Part shown: one piece after another, positions 46,824 through 55,782 of the stretch
Numbering within the stretch: position 1 is the stretch's first letter
Layout of the letters: each line of letters starts with the position of its first letter
Assembly: GCA_036567965.1 (NCBI GenBank)
Contig: DATCTN010000025.1
Location: forward strand, 1-64,000
Direction: 5' to 3'
DNA from: Candidatus Kryptoniota bacterium
GTDB taxonomy: Bacteria; Bacteroidota; Ignavibacteria; Kryptoniales; JAKASW01
Length of the DNA: 64,000 bases
The notes under the pieces: generated by a model
What the model saw: only the letters and a program-made list of their open reading frames with translations
The model's database searches: none
What the model was told of the DNA's origin: nothing
Position numbers and translations under genes: made by a program

Positions 46824-47324
46824 GTCGACTGCTTGAAAATTCAAATCTATTTGTTTGAGAAATTTCGCGCAGAGAATAATTGTTTCTTGCTTGAACGAGG
46901 AGTCTGCGGAATCATCGCGGGTTCCATGTTAACCATAGATTTCCGCGATCCCCCAAGTGAAATCATATTTTTGAACCGGTATGATTTTGTGAATCCCCTT
47001 TTTTACAGTCCGCAATCCGCGAACGTCAATCCGACGAACAGAATTATGTGGTCGTTCAATGCGTTTACGCCTCCTCAGCTCATGGAAGAATGTGGAAACA
47101 GCAATACAGCAATTATTACCAATGATTTGAGATTTTGACGATGTCTCACTTTGCCGTTTACTCGCGCGAAAAATTTAGACGCACTCTGTGCAGATTCGTG
47201 AAATCAGATTTACGGTGTTGTTCCGCTGCAATAGCAGTAATGATTCAACTTATAATTCCCTGGATTCCCGGACATCCGATGTCGGTATCGTCGACTCTGA
47301 AAGAACAAATCACAACAGCTTGTG

Positions 47325-47355
47325 CCCCACTCCGGCAGGAGAAGTCCTAGTGGGG
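47325..47355 (+). ncRNA. Hairpin in divergent control region, possible structured RNA
   Basis: CCCCACT (47325-47331) pairs with AGTGGGG (47349-47355), and inside it AGGA (47337-47340) pairs with TCCT (47345-47348) around a GAAG loop, leaving a one-sided CCGGC bulge. It precedes the predicted plus-strand promoter, so it is not in that leader. It could be part of an independent small RNA or an unmarked terminator. Confidence 0.25.
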
Positions 47356-47474
47356 GCGCTTCTGAGATTCTCGTCAATGAAAGTATGTGTTCTTCTCTCT
47401 GGAGATCACCAAGAGTGAACGAAGTCTGAGTAAATGTGGAGCCTGTAAACTCACGCATCAGGAGTGGCTGCATA

Positions 47475-47503
47475 TTGACAATGTTCGTCAGGAGTATTAT
47501 CAT
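47475..47503 (+). promoter_or_regulatory. Sigma70-like promoter of TonB operon 2
   Basis: TTGACA (47475-47480), a 17-base spacer and TATCAT (47498-47503, 5 of 6 matches). It lies about 300 bp before the receptor start and predicts a leader of about 290 nt. Confidence 0.6.
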
Positions 47504-47799
47504 AACTCGTCGATCATGACGGGCTTGCGGTTTTGCGGCTCGTGTGTGTTGTGCGATCAGATTACACATGGAGGTTTGCGGTATTCGCGGCCTGAACAAA
47601 TATTCAGGAGAGTTATCCTCTTCTAGTATCCTGTCCCTAGCAGGATCAATTCCGTCAGGCGTAAGTCTAACCACAATCTCTCCAAATCGCTGCCGATGTA
47701 ATCAAAACCCGAAATCCCGTTCAACTCTCCCGCCAGGACGTGCAGGATTACAGAAGTGGGTAGATGTCAACTTTGCATTTACGCGAAGGAGGAAATCGC

Positions 47800-50700
47800 A
47801 TGAGATGTTTTTTTCACACTAATCGAAATTCCTTCTGGGCTACAACTTTCGCTTTCATTCTCCTGATCATCAACGTGGTTCAAGCCGCGAGCGGTAAAAT
47901 AGCCGGCAGAATTGTTGACTCGAAAACGGGGGAAGGCTTGACGGGAGTCACCGTAATAATCGATTCGCAGTGGGTTGCGGGCCGTCCGGTGAAACTGGAC
48001 CAACGGCTAGGTGCAATGACCGACGCGACCGGCTACTACGTCATCCTGAACGTTTCACCCGGTACTTATAATGTCACCGCTCGAATGCTGGGCTACGCTC
48101 CTGTAGTTCAGCGAGGAGTGACAGCCGAACCCGACCGGACCATCACCGTAGATTTCTCGTTAGAACAAAGTGCTATCGAGATGCAAGGTGTGGAAGTAGT
48201 GTACCGGGCAAACATTATCAAGCCGGACGTCGCGGGCACGCAAGAAGTTATTCATGCCCTAACGATAGACTACGCAGCGGTTACAAGGGTTGACGAATTC
48301 ATGGGAAAGCTCCAGGGTGTGGAGCTGGTCGACAACAACCAGGGACATGGACTGAGCGTGCGCGGCGGAGCCATAAGAGAAACCGATATACGTCTTGACG
48401 ACATCTCGCTTCAGGACCCGCGATCCGAGAATTCTTATCTGTCATTCAACTCCACCACCATTCAGGAAATACAAGTGATGACCGGCGGCTTTCAGGCAAA
48501 GTACGGCGGGATCCAGTCAGGATTAGTCAACGCGGTGACAAAAGACGGCAGCCGCGAAAAGTATGGTTTCTCTCTGAACTACAATATGACTCCGGGAAAT
48601 TATCAGAAGTTCTTCGGTACAAATCCGTGGAGCGATCAGTCGATGATCTACCAGGTGTTCACCGGAAAGTACGCGATGCACGGCATTCAAACTCACGCCG
48701 ACAGCCTCGCAGTCCCTCCGGAGTTCTGGGGATTCAAGGGCTGGGCGACAAAGAAATCGGGCCGATACTCGACCGGGACATACACGACACCTTACGTAAA
48801 GTTCCCCGCCGGTTTCACACCGCAAACTATGCTTGATTCGACTCAGAGAATGAAAATCTGGGAACTCAGGCACCCGCAATATCCGATAGCGACTCAACCC
48901 GATTATTATCTCGAAGGAAATCTGAACGGTCCGCTTCCCGGTGAAGACATACCGCTTTTAGGTGAATACCTCGGACATACCACTTTTCTACTCGGCGGGA
49001 AATACGAGAACACACAGTTTGCATATCCGCTCGGAGATCGTAGTAATTATGCCGACTGGAACACCCAATTGAAGCTCACGACAAATTTTACTACTGGTGA
49101 CAAGCTCACAATAGAAGGGATGTTCGCGAATGTAAACACTTTGAATAACGGCCAAGGGAGTACATACGGAGGCGCGCTTCAGGAAGGCTCGTCCAGCTTC
49201 GGGTTCATGACAAACACAGAGAGCTCCATCATACAACAGGCATCTCTCCTCGGCGGCGGAAACTTCCCGCAAATTTTCAATATCAGCCGTATGCAGCTCT
49301 ATGACCAGCAATACATAATCGGTGGATTGAAATACACACATACCCTCTCACCTGAAGCTTTTTATACATTAAGCGCGCATTTCCAGTCTTATGCACCCCG
49401 ATTGTCATCGTACTCACTCGACACGAGCCAGACGAGCGCATGGTATTACATGGTCGGCGACGATGTCTATACGACGCCGCAGCCCGGCGCTATCAAGATC
49501 ATGAAGGTTCCCGCAGGCGGCACGCCAAACGGCTCTACGAATTTCGTCGCGGACGAGCTCGGGATGTTTCAGCTGGCAGGCGGCGAACAGAGAGTCGACT
49601 CTTCGCATACGTGGGAGGCGCAACTCAACTGGGACGTCGTGTGGCAATTCGACAGGCACAATGAATTCGAAGCGGGTTTATCCATGCAGCTTACCGATCT
49701 CCATGTTTACACGGGCACCTGGCTTCAATCACAAACATCATGGACACCCGACCTCTGGCAATATTACGATGCCAAACCGCTGACGGGAGGAGCTTATGTA
49801 CAGGATAAGCTCGAGTTTGAAGGAATGATAGCCAACCTCGGCGTGAGATTTGACTACTGGAATCCCAACAGGAACGGATTTGATATTACCAATCCACCCT
49901 CACCGGCGTACTCGGCGCTCTATAATGATTACTATTCCAATCTCCCCGGCGCGTTCGGTTCGTACCAGAGATGGCTGGCATACGAAGGACTTATCGCATC
50001 TCCGCCAGGGTGGCCGACCACTCCAAACAAAGCGCAGGTTGCGGTTTCGCCGCGTCTGTCCGTTTCGTTCCCTGTTACCGAGAGCAGCAAATTGTATTTC
50101 AATTACGGACATTTCTATCAGCGCCCTCCGGTTTCATTTCTCTACGACCTCGCGCTTTACCCGGCAGCGGCAACTGTACCATCACCTGCCCTCGCCATGG
50201 GTAAGACAATCTCATATGAATTCGGGTATGAACAGTCCTTCCTCCAGCAGTTCCTTGCTACGGTTTCTTTCTATTACAAGGATGTCAGAAATCAGCCGCT
50301 TCCCCAGACGTATGTCGATTACTATCACGAGAACGAAGTTACCCAATACGTACCGGATGCCTACAACATTGTCGAAGGTTTGGAGCTGAGATTGGAGAGA
50401 AATATCGGAAGCTGGGTGACCTTTTGGGCCAATTATGACTACATGCTGCTCAGCTCAGGAGAGAGCGGTCTGGCTTACGTATATGAAAACCAGCTTGAAG
50501 CCGCAAATGCCCAGCGGTCCGCAAATCTCACCACGACCAATCCCAAGCCGAGAGGGCACGTCGATCTTAATCTGCATACGCCCCCGAATGAGGGCCCGAT
50601 CATCAGCGGCTGGTACCTCGATATTCTTTTTGACTGGCAGTCGGGTGGAAGGATGCTCTGGAACGGAAGTGCTCCGGTCAAGGATTGGGAGTGGATCGAT

Positions 50701-51006
50701 GTAGTCGATTACTCGAATGTTGATTTGAGACTGACGAAGACTATCTCATTCAGCAATCTGAACATGCAGCTGATTCTCACCGTCCAAAACGTTTTGGATG
50801 AAAAGCGATTAGATGTGGACAACATGACCCTGGATCAGTTGAACAACTACAAGAATTCTCTCCATCTTCCATTCAATTCAGGCAGCATGAAGGGAAACGA
50901 CAAGTGGGGTGAGTACGACAAGTCATATATCAACATCGGATGGTGGACCGCACCGCTGTTCCTTAACCCGCGCCGGATACTTCTCGGATTCAGAGTCGAC
51001 CTATGA
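47800..51006 (+). CDS. TonB-dependent outer-membrane receptor (cassette 2)
   Basis: 1068 residues from the ATG at 47800, chosen because AAGGAGG lies 8 bases upstream; an in-frame ATG at 47764 is less likely. Signal peptide (F-A-F-I-L-L-I-I-N-V-V-Q-A-A). Residues ~33-140 are a carboxypeptidase-regulatory-like domain with an insertion (G-R-I-V-D-S-K-T-G-E-G-L, L-N-V-S-P-G-T-Y-N-V). The plug follows (~145-270: S-V-R-G-G-A-I-R-E, F-Q-A-K-Y-G-G-I-Q-S-G-L-V-N-A), then the barrel. It is a paralogue of the receptor at 43613. Its stop overlaps the start of a GH18 chitinase gene (ATGA), so receptor and chitinase are translationally coupled, which points to a chitin- or amino-sugar-derived ligand. Confidence 0.93.
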   Translation: MRCFFHTNRNSFWATTFAFILLIINVVQAASGKIAGRIVDSKTGEGLTGVTVIIDSQWVAGRPVKLDQRLGAMTDATGYYVILNVSPGTYNVTARMLGYAPVVQRGVTAEPDRTITVDFSLEQSAIEMQGVEVVYRANIIKPDVAGTQEVIHALTIDYAAVTRVDEFMGKLQGVELVDNNQGHGLSVRGGAIRETDIRLDDISLQDPRSENSYLSFNSTTIQEIQVMTGGFQAKYGGIQSGLVNAVTKDGSREKYGFSLNYNMTPGNYQKFFGTNPWSDQSMIYQVFTGKYAMHGIQTHADSLAVPPEFWGFKGWATKKSGRYSTGTYTTPYVKFPAGFTPQTMLDSTQRMKIWELRHPQYPIATQPDYYLEGNLNGPLPGEDIPLLGEYLGHTTFLLGGKYENTQFAYPLGDRSNYADWNTQLKLTTNFTTGDKLTIEGMFANVNTLNNGQGSTYGGALQEGSSSFGFMTNTESSIIQQASLLGGGNFPQIFNISRMQLYDQQYIIGGLKYTHTLSPEAFYTLSAHFQSYAPRLSSYSLDTSQTSAWYYMVGDDVYTTPQPGAIKIMKVPAGGTPNGSTNFVADELGMFQLAGGEQRVDSSHTWEAQLNWDVVWQFDRHNEFEAGLSMQLTDLHVYTGTWLQSQTSWTPDLWQYYDAKPLTGGAYVQDKLEFEGMIANLGVRFDYWNPNRNGFDITNPPSPAYSALYNDYYSNLPGAFGSYQRWLAYEGLIASPPGWPTTPNKAQVAVSPRLSVSFPVTESSKLYFNYGHFYQRPPVSFLYDLALYPAAATVPSPALAMGKTISYEFGYEQSFLQQFLATVSFYYKDVRNQPLPQTYVDYYHENEVTQYVPDAYNIVEGLELRLERNIGSWVTFWANYDYMLLSSGESGLAYVYENQLEAANAQRSANLTTTNPKPRGHVDLNLHTPPNEGPIISGWYLDILFDWQSGGRMLWNGSAPVKDWEWIDVVDYSNVDLRLTKTISFSNLNMQLILTVQNVLDEKRLDVDNMTLDQLNNYKNSLHLPFNSGSMKGNDKWGEYDKSYINIGWWTAPLFLNPRRILLGFRVDL

Positions 51007-52433
51007 AATTGTCAATGACAAGATTTCGCTCGTCGGCAAACGAAGTCGCGCAAAGATATCTGACGCTACTCAACGTCATCATCGCGGTTGTATTCGCCGG
51101 CTCTTTCAGCAACTCGCAGGCGCAGAATAAAGCAGTGGTCGGATACTACTACTTCTGGGACAAGTCGGCATTTCCCTACACGGAAATCGAATTCAACAAG
51201 GTCACATGTATTTCCCACGCGTTCATTGTCCCGAATTCCGACGGGACTCTTTCTCCCGAGCCCGGTGCGACAATGAGCGATTATCTTTATCCCCAAATGA
51301 TAACCGCGGCGCACTCCGCGAATGTGAAAGTAGTAGTTACAGTCGGTGGGTATGGAGACGGGAAAGGCTACGGTTTCTCTTCTATTGCCGCAGGTGCGAC
51401 GGCGCGAGCAAACTTCGCCGGCAACCTGAAAGATTTTTGCCTCCAGTACGATTATGACGGAGTGGACATCGACTGGGAATACCCGGGAGCCGGTGACAGA
51501 GCGAATTTCGTACTCATGATGAGGGCAGTTCACGATTCGCTCGCTTCGGCAGGCCGCAATCTTTCCCTGAGTGCCGCTGTACCAGGATACATCGGAAGCG
51601 GGTATGATTTTGGCGCACTTGACAGCCTTCTGGACTGGGTGGGAGTGATGACGTACGACTACTATGGATCGTGGACAAGCGTGTCAGGTTTCGTCTCTCC
51701 GCTCTACGACCCGGCTCCAGGAGCGACAACAGATAACGAGGGTTCGATCAATTCCTCGATGACTCAGTTCCTGCAAGGCACAACGATACCTTCATCAAAG
51801 CTTTTCATGGGACTGGCATTCTATGGTTACAATTTCCAGGCAGCCGGGCTCTATAAGCCGCGAACCGGTGCCGCGCCTTCAGTGTCATACGCGAACGCTG
51901 TCGCCTACCAGAATTCAGGCTGGACTTATCACTGGGACGACGTCTCGAAGGGCCCCTACCTCACCGATGCGTCCGGCACTCACATCATAACATTTGACGA
52001 TACGAATTCGATCGCGCTCAAGTGCAACTATTTGAAAAACAAAAATCTCGGCGGCGTGATCATCTGGCGCCTCGGACTGGACTATGTCAGCGGCTCACAA
52101 CCCTTGCTGGAGACAACCTGGAAAAAGTTGAATACACCAACTGCAATTGTGTTTCAACCGAACGTCCCCGATCGCACAAGCGCCCTGCAAAATTTTCCCA
52201 ATCCGTTCAATCCGATAACAGTTATCAGCTATAAGCTGTCAGCTAACAGCCATGTCGGCTTGAAGATTTATGACGTGCTCGGTAGAGAAGTCGGACTCCT
52301 CGTTAACCGGATCGAGAATGCCGGACTGCATGAAGTCATGTTCGACGCTACAAAGCTATCAAGCGGTGTTTATTTTTATGTCCTATCCATAAACGGAAAA
52401 TCATTTTCAAAGTCGATGCTTTACTTAAAATAA
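51003..52433 (+). CDS. T9SS-exported GH18 chitinase
   Basis: 476 residues. The N-terminal ~41 residues contain a hydrophobic stretch (L-L-N-V-I-I-A-V-V-F-A-G) ending N-S-Q-A-Q. The GH18 barrel (~43-375) has V-V-V-T-V-G-G-Y-G, the catalytic D-G-V-D-I-D-W-E (152-159, proton donor Glu159), M-T-Y-D-Y-Y and I-W-R-L-G-L-D. The last ~80 residues are a T9SS tail. GH18 enzymes cut beta-1,4 bonds next to GlcNAc using the substrate N-acetyl group, in chitin or, in some members, in peptidoglycan or N-glycans. The 4-bp overlap with the TonB receptor gene suggests that the enzyme works at the surface to feed that receptor. Confidence 0.92.
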   Translation: MKLSMTRFRSSANEVAQRYLTLLNVIIAVVFAGSFSNSQAQNKAVVGYYYFWDKSAFPYTEIEFNKVTCISHAFIVPNSDGTLSPEPGATMSDYLYPQMITAAHSANVKVVVTVGGYGDGKGYGFSSIAAGATARANFAGNLKDFCLQYDYDGVDIDWEYPGAGDRANFVLMMRAVHDSLASAGRNLSLSAAVPGYIGSGYDFGALDSLLDWVGVMTYDYYGSWTSVSGFVSPLYDPAPGATTDNEGSINSSMTQFLQGTTIPSSKLFMGLAFYGYNFQAAGLYKPRTGAAPSVSYANAVAYQNSGWTYHWDDVSKGPYLTDASGTHIITFDDTNSIALKCNYLKNKNLGGVIIWRLGLDYVSGSQPLLETTWKKLNTPTAIVFQPNVPDRTSALQNFPNPFNPITVISYKLSANSHVGLKIYDVLGREVGLLVNRIENAGLHEVMFDATKLSSGVYFYVLSINGKSFSKSMLYLK

Positions 52434-52474
52434 TTTCTTTCTCGAAGGGTTCAATCGAGAACAGGAGCAAGAAG

Positions 52475-54634
52475 ATGTTGAAGAGTAGAAGACACGCACA
52501 AATTGTCGCGGCCTTTGCAATCGTGATGCTATACCAGTCGGTTGCAATGAGTCAGGCCGATTACACCGCCCCTCCGATGACAATAAATGTCAACTCATTT
52601 CAGTGGATACCGAGCAAGACCCGCGGCGACGGCGGAATGATAAACGAGTACAGCTGGGACTTCGCCACCGATGATGCGGCCGCGACAAATCCCCAGAACG
52701 GTTTCGACTTCTTCTGGCCGGCTGACCATTACCTGTCTAACATGCTCTTCCAGATATTCAGCCCGATATGTCTTTCGGACACAGGATTGGTGGATACTTC
52801 CGGCGTCAGGCATCCAGAGTTCGCAGACTCCCCCTACATAAGTGCGGGCACTACCGATTGGACATGGGAGCGTCGCAGATATCGGCCGCCGAATGTTTAT
52901 GTCGACGGTATAAAACTCAACCCGCAGTACAACTGGCAGGTGGATCCCACTTTGAAGGCAGATGAAATCTGTGAGTTCAACGATCTTATAACCGCCTATG
53001 GGATGCGAGCGCACGTAAGAATCTACGCGTTCAGTAACCCGGAGCTTTCTAACGTCGCCATCTGGCAGGTCACATTGACTTTTACGGGCGAAATAGCTTT
53101 GGCGAAACAGAAACCACCGCGACGTCTCCCCGATCAGACGATATCAATGTGGTGGCCATTCTCCATGAGCTTCGGTCCTTCGATACTTGGAAAGGAAGCC
53201 GTGTACAGCTCCTACGGCTACGAAAGTGAAGATGTATTGGACAGTTGGACGACGAAGACGAGCCAGCTTGTTACCGACGATCCGAGAAAAGATTTGCTCA
53301 TCGCTTACTACTATGATTTTTGGAACAACGGACTCGCCGGCTCTCCGACTTACACCAACGGCTCGCAGGATAACAGCGGAGATCCTGACAGGATCACGGG
53401 CCATCTCTACTCAACTCAAATCCCCGGTTATGCGCTTCTGTATGCGCCGGTCTCAGTTTCAAACAGTGCCGATGACCAGAACGAACCTTTCTCCATGCCG
53501 CATGCGAGCATCACTGCTGATGTGTGGGGAAGGCGCGATCTCGGTTTGCGAGACACATACATCGGCACAGATGGCCGGGGGAAATTTCCCCTTGACCCGA
53601 TAACCGCGGGACTTGCTACGAGCCCGCAGAAAGGTCCGATGCGATTCATTACGTCGGGTCCGTACAGCTTTACCAAGAATTCTGTGTCGGGCGAATATGA
53701 TTCCATAACTTTCGTTTATGCGATTGCTTCGGGTTCAGTCCCCTACGAGGTTGGCGACAGCATCGGACGCGCATGGTTCAACGGACAGATCACGGATGCG
53801 GTGAAGGACAGTCTCATATTGACCGGCGGAAAAGATTCCCTCGCGAATTCAATAGACCGCGCATACTGGGCATGGGACCAAATCAGTCATGGCAGAACTA
53901 TTCCGGCACCGCCGCCTCCGCCGGATATCGACGTCCACAGCGCGCCGGACAGCGTTACAGTGAACTGGTCTTATCCCGACCAATCTTATTTTAGAAACGC
54001 GATCACAGGTGTGGAAGACTGGTACGCCTGGCGCGTGTACAGGAAGAAAGGCGCATACTACGTCGACGATCCGAACGATCAGGGAAGCGGCGCAACGTGG
54101 CAGCTGGTGTACCAGACCACGAATAGGACCGAGACTACGTTCAAAGATACGAGCGTGGACAGAGGAGTAAATTATTACTATGCTGTAACAGCTCTGGATG
54201 ATGGCACACAGAACAACGGCTTGTACCCGGGCACGAAGCTGGAAAGCTCAAGATACGCGACACGAACGTCACTGGCCGCATCACCGTTCAAACCGGGTCT
54301 CAGTGTATCCGGTAAAGTGAGAGTTGTGCCGAATCCCGCGACGATTGCTTCGGGCGCTTTGGGTCTTCCCATACGAACTGGAGGAGGCGGACCCACCGAT
54401 CAGATTTCATTCTATAACCTGCCGGTCAAGTGCACGCTCTCTATCTACACAGAAACCGGCAACCTTATCAAACGGTGGACCCATTACGGACCGGCAGACG
54501 ATACATGGGACCAACGGACCGCGAGCAACCAGTACGTCGCCAGCGGAATCTATATTCTGGTCGTGAGCAACTCACAGGGATTGACCGGCCAGAGTCTTGC
54601 CGACCAGTTCGTGAAATTTGTAATCGTCAGGTGA
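52475..54634 (+). CDS. Large exported FnIII-containing protein of TonB cassette 2
   Basis: 719 residues, signal peptide ending V-A-M-S-Q-A. The body (~25-475) is beta-rich and unrecognised. A fibronectin-III-like domain at ~485-590 shows V-T-V-N-W-S-Y-P-D, W-R-V-Y-R-K-K-G and Y-Y-Y-A-V-T-A-L-D-D. The tail carries R-V-V-P-N-P-A-T-I and S-G-I-Y-I-L-V-V, a variant T9SS-type domain. The FnIII-to-tail part aligns with the protein at 40957 (both have L-E-S-S/G-R-Y before the tail). It lies 41 bp after the chitinase and 37 bp before the PorV-like gene. Its location makes a surface ligand-binding partner of the receptor plausible; no SusD-like features are visible. Confidence 0.72.
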   Translation: MLKSRRHAQIVAAFAIVMLYQSVAMSQADYTAPPMTINVNSFQWIPSKTRGDGGMINEYSWDFATDDAAATNPQNGFDFFWPADHYLSNMLFQIFSPICLSDTGLVDTSGVRHPEFADSPYISAGTTDWTWERRRYRPPNVYVDGIKLNPQYNWQVDPTLKADEICEFNDLITAYGMRAHVRIYAFSNPELSNVAIWQVTLTFTGEIALAKQKPPRRLPDQTISMWWPFSMSFGPSILGKEAVYSSYGYESEDVLDSWTTKTSQLVTDDPRKDLLIAYYYDFWNNGLAGSPTYTNGSQDNSGDPDRITGHLYSTQIPGYALLYAPVSVSNSADDQNEPFSMPHASITADVWGRRDLGLRDTYIGTDGRGKFPLDPITAGLATSPQKGPMRFITSGPYSFTKNSVSGEYDSITFVYAIASGSVPYEVGDSIGRAWFNGQITDAVKDSLILTGGKDSLANSIDRAYWAWDQISHGRTIPAPPPPPDIDVHSAPDSVTVNWSYPDQSYFRNAITGVEDWYAWRVYRKKGAYYVDDPNDQGSGATWQLVYQTTNRTETTFKDTSVDRGVNYYYAVTALDDGTQNNGLYPGTKLESSRYATRTSLAASPFKPGLSVSGKVRVVPNPATIASGALGLPIRTGGGGPTDQISFYNLPVKCTLSIYTETGNLIKRWTHYGPADDTWDQRTASNQYVASGIYILVVSNSQGLTGQSLADQFVKFVIVR

Positions 54635-54671
54635 TTACTCTTTATGGGAAGATCAGATTGGAGATACTGAG

Positions 54672-55700
54672 ATGATGAAGATTCGTCATTATCTAATGAT
54701 TGCGGCGTCGACTTATTTTCTTCTAACCGGCAGCGCCATGGCACAGACCGAAGAAGCACAGGCAGGTTTCCGGTTCCTGGAAAATCCCGTCTCAGCCGAG
54801 GCGATGGGTAAGGCCGGCAGCGGAGTGGCAACGATGACCAATTCGGACGCGGTGTTTTGGAATCCCGCGGGACTCGGCTGGATCGACAAGCAATTTGACC
54901 TGAACGTCAACTACACCGAAGGTATCGCAAACATAAACTACTTCGCTCCTTCGATTGCCGTGAAGATCGGCGAACTTGGCGTGCTCGCTTTCGACGGAAT
55001 GATTATGGACTACGGAGATTTCTATGGCACACGGTACGCTGCTAACCCGCAAGGATATGTCGAGACCGGTACATTCACCCCTCAGGCCTTCGCGCTTGGC
55101 ATCGCTTTCTCCCAGAAAGTCAGCGATAGATTTTCTTACGGTGTACATATTAAATATGCCTACCAGAATCTGGGAGATGCCTGGGTTTCAACTGCGGGGA
55201 CGAGTCTTTCCGATCCCGCATTACAGATAGCAACAGTCAGGTATTCGCATGGAGAACCCGCGTTCGATGTAGGCGCATTGTATGATTTCAAATTTCATGG
55301 CGTCCGGTTCGCTGCGGCAGTCCAGAATGTCTCCCGGCAAATTACATATGAGCAACAGGCTTTCTTCCTCCCATTCTCGGTAAACTTCGGCCTGACCGTC
55401 GAACCGCTTTCGTTCCTGATGGCGGACTATTCGTCCTCCAGCCAATCTTTCGTCCTGAGTGTTCAGTCGACTCACCCGCGGGATTTCAACGAGAGCGTCC
55501 GCGTGGGAGGCGAATACAACTTCGCGAAAATGCTTTCACTGCGAGCCGGATATATGACAGGTCTGGACGAAAGAGGGTTCACGGGTGGAATTGGCGTCTC
55601 ACAGAATTTCGGAGGCATCAACCTGCATATCGATTACGCATACGAACCGTTCGGCGTTTTCGGCGCTGTTCATTTCATCTCGTTCGGCACTTCATATTGA
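54672..55700 (+). CDS. PorV/PorQ-family outer-membrane beta-barrel protein (copy 2)
   Basis: 342 residues, signal peptide ending S-A-M-A-Q. The mature start (A-G-F-R-F-L-E-N-P-V-S-A-E-A-M-G) and V-F-W-N-P-A-G-L match the PorV/PorQ family, followed by barrel strands. It aligns along its length with the protein at 39902: F-T-P-Q-A-F-A-L-G-I-A here against F-S-P-T-A-Y-S-V-G-I-G there, and S-T-H-P-R-D against A-S-H-P-R-D. It closes the second TonB cassette. A PorV-type partner could help export or anchor the FnIII protein encoded just upstream. Confidence 0.85.
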   Translation: MMKIRHYLMIAASTYFLLTGSAMAQTEEAQAGFRFLENPVSAEAMGKAGSGVATMTNSDAVFWNPAGLGWIDKQFDLNVNYTEGIANINYFAPSIAVKIGELGVLAFDGMIMDYGDFYGTRYAANPQGYVETGTFTPQAFALGIAFSQKVSDRFSYGVHIKYAYQNLGDAWVSTAGTSLSDPALQIATVRYSHGEPAFDVGALYDFKFHGVRFAAAVQNVSRQITYEQQAFFLPFSVNFGLTVEPLSFLMADYSSSSQSFVLSVQSTHPRDFNESVRVGGEYNFAKMLSLRAGYMTGLDERGFTGGIGVSQNFGGINLHIDYAYEPFGVFGAVHFISFGTSY

Positions 55701-55782
55701 GGAGCAATCAGCTTTCAGTGGCCAGTATTCAGCCCGAGATTGTTTGTCGGTGTGGACTGACCGTTGTTTCGAAAGGACCAGC

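Larger units (their letters stand above)
46664..47799. promoter_or_regulatory. Divergent control region between the two TonB receptor operons
   Basis: 1136 bp with no gene I accept (short frames such as 47210-47674 minus have no family likeness). It contains outward-facing sigma70-like promoters for the minus operon (46795-46823) and the plus operon (47475-47503), the second copy of the 19-bp element, and a branched hairpin near 47325-47355. The predicted leaders are long: roughly 125 nt for the minus operon and 290 nt for the plus operon. Confidence 0.6.

Noticed and set aside
46664-47799. Several 70-150 codon frames in the divergent region
   Set aside because: They overlap predicted promoters and each other, lack ribosome-binding sites and show no family likeness.
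55585-55782. N-terminal extension of the first GNAT protein
   Set aside because: The extension overlaps the PorV-like gene in another frame; the ATG at 55783 has GAAAGGA upstream and begins exactly at the GNAT domain.
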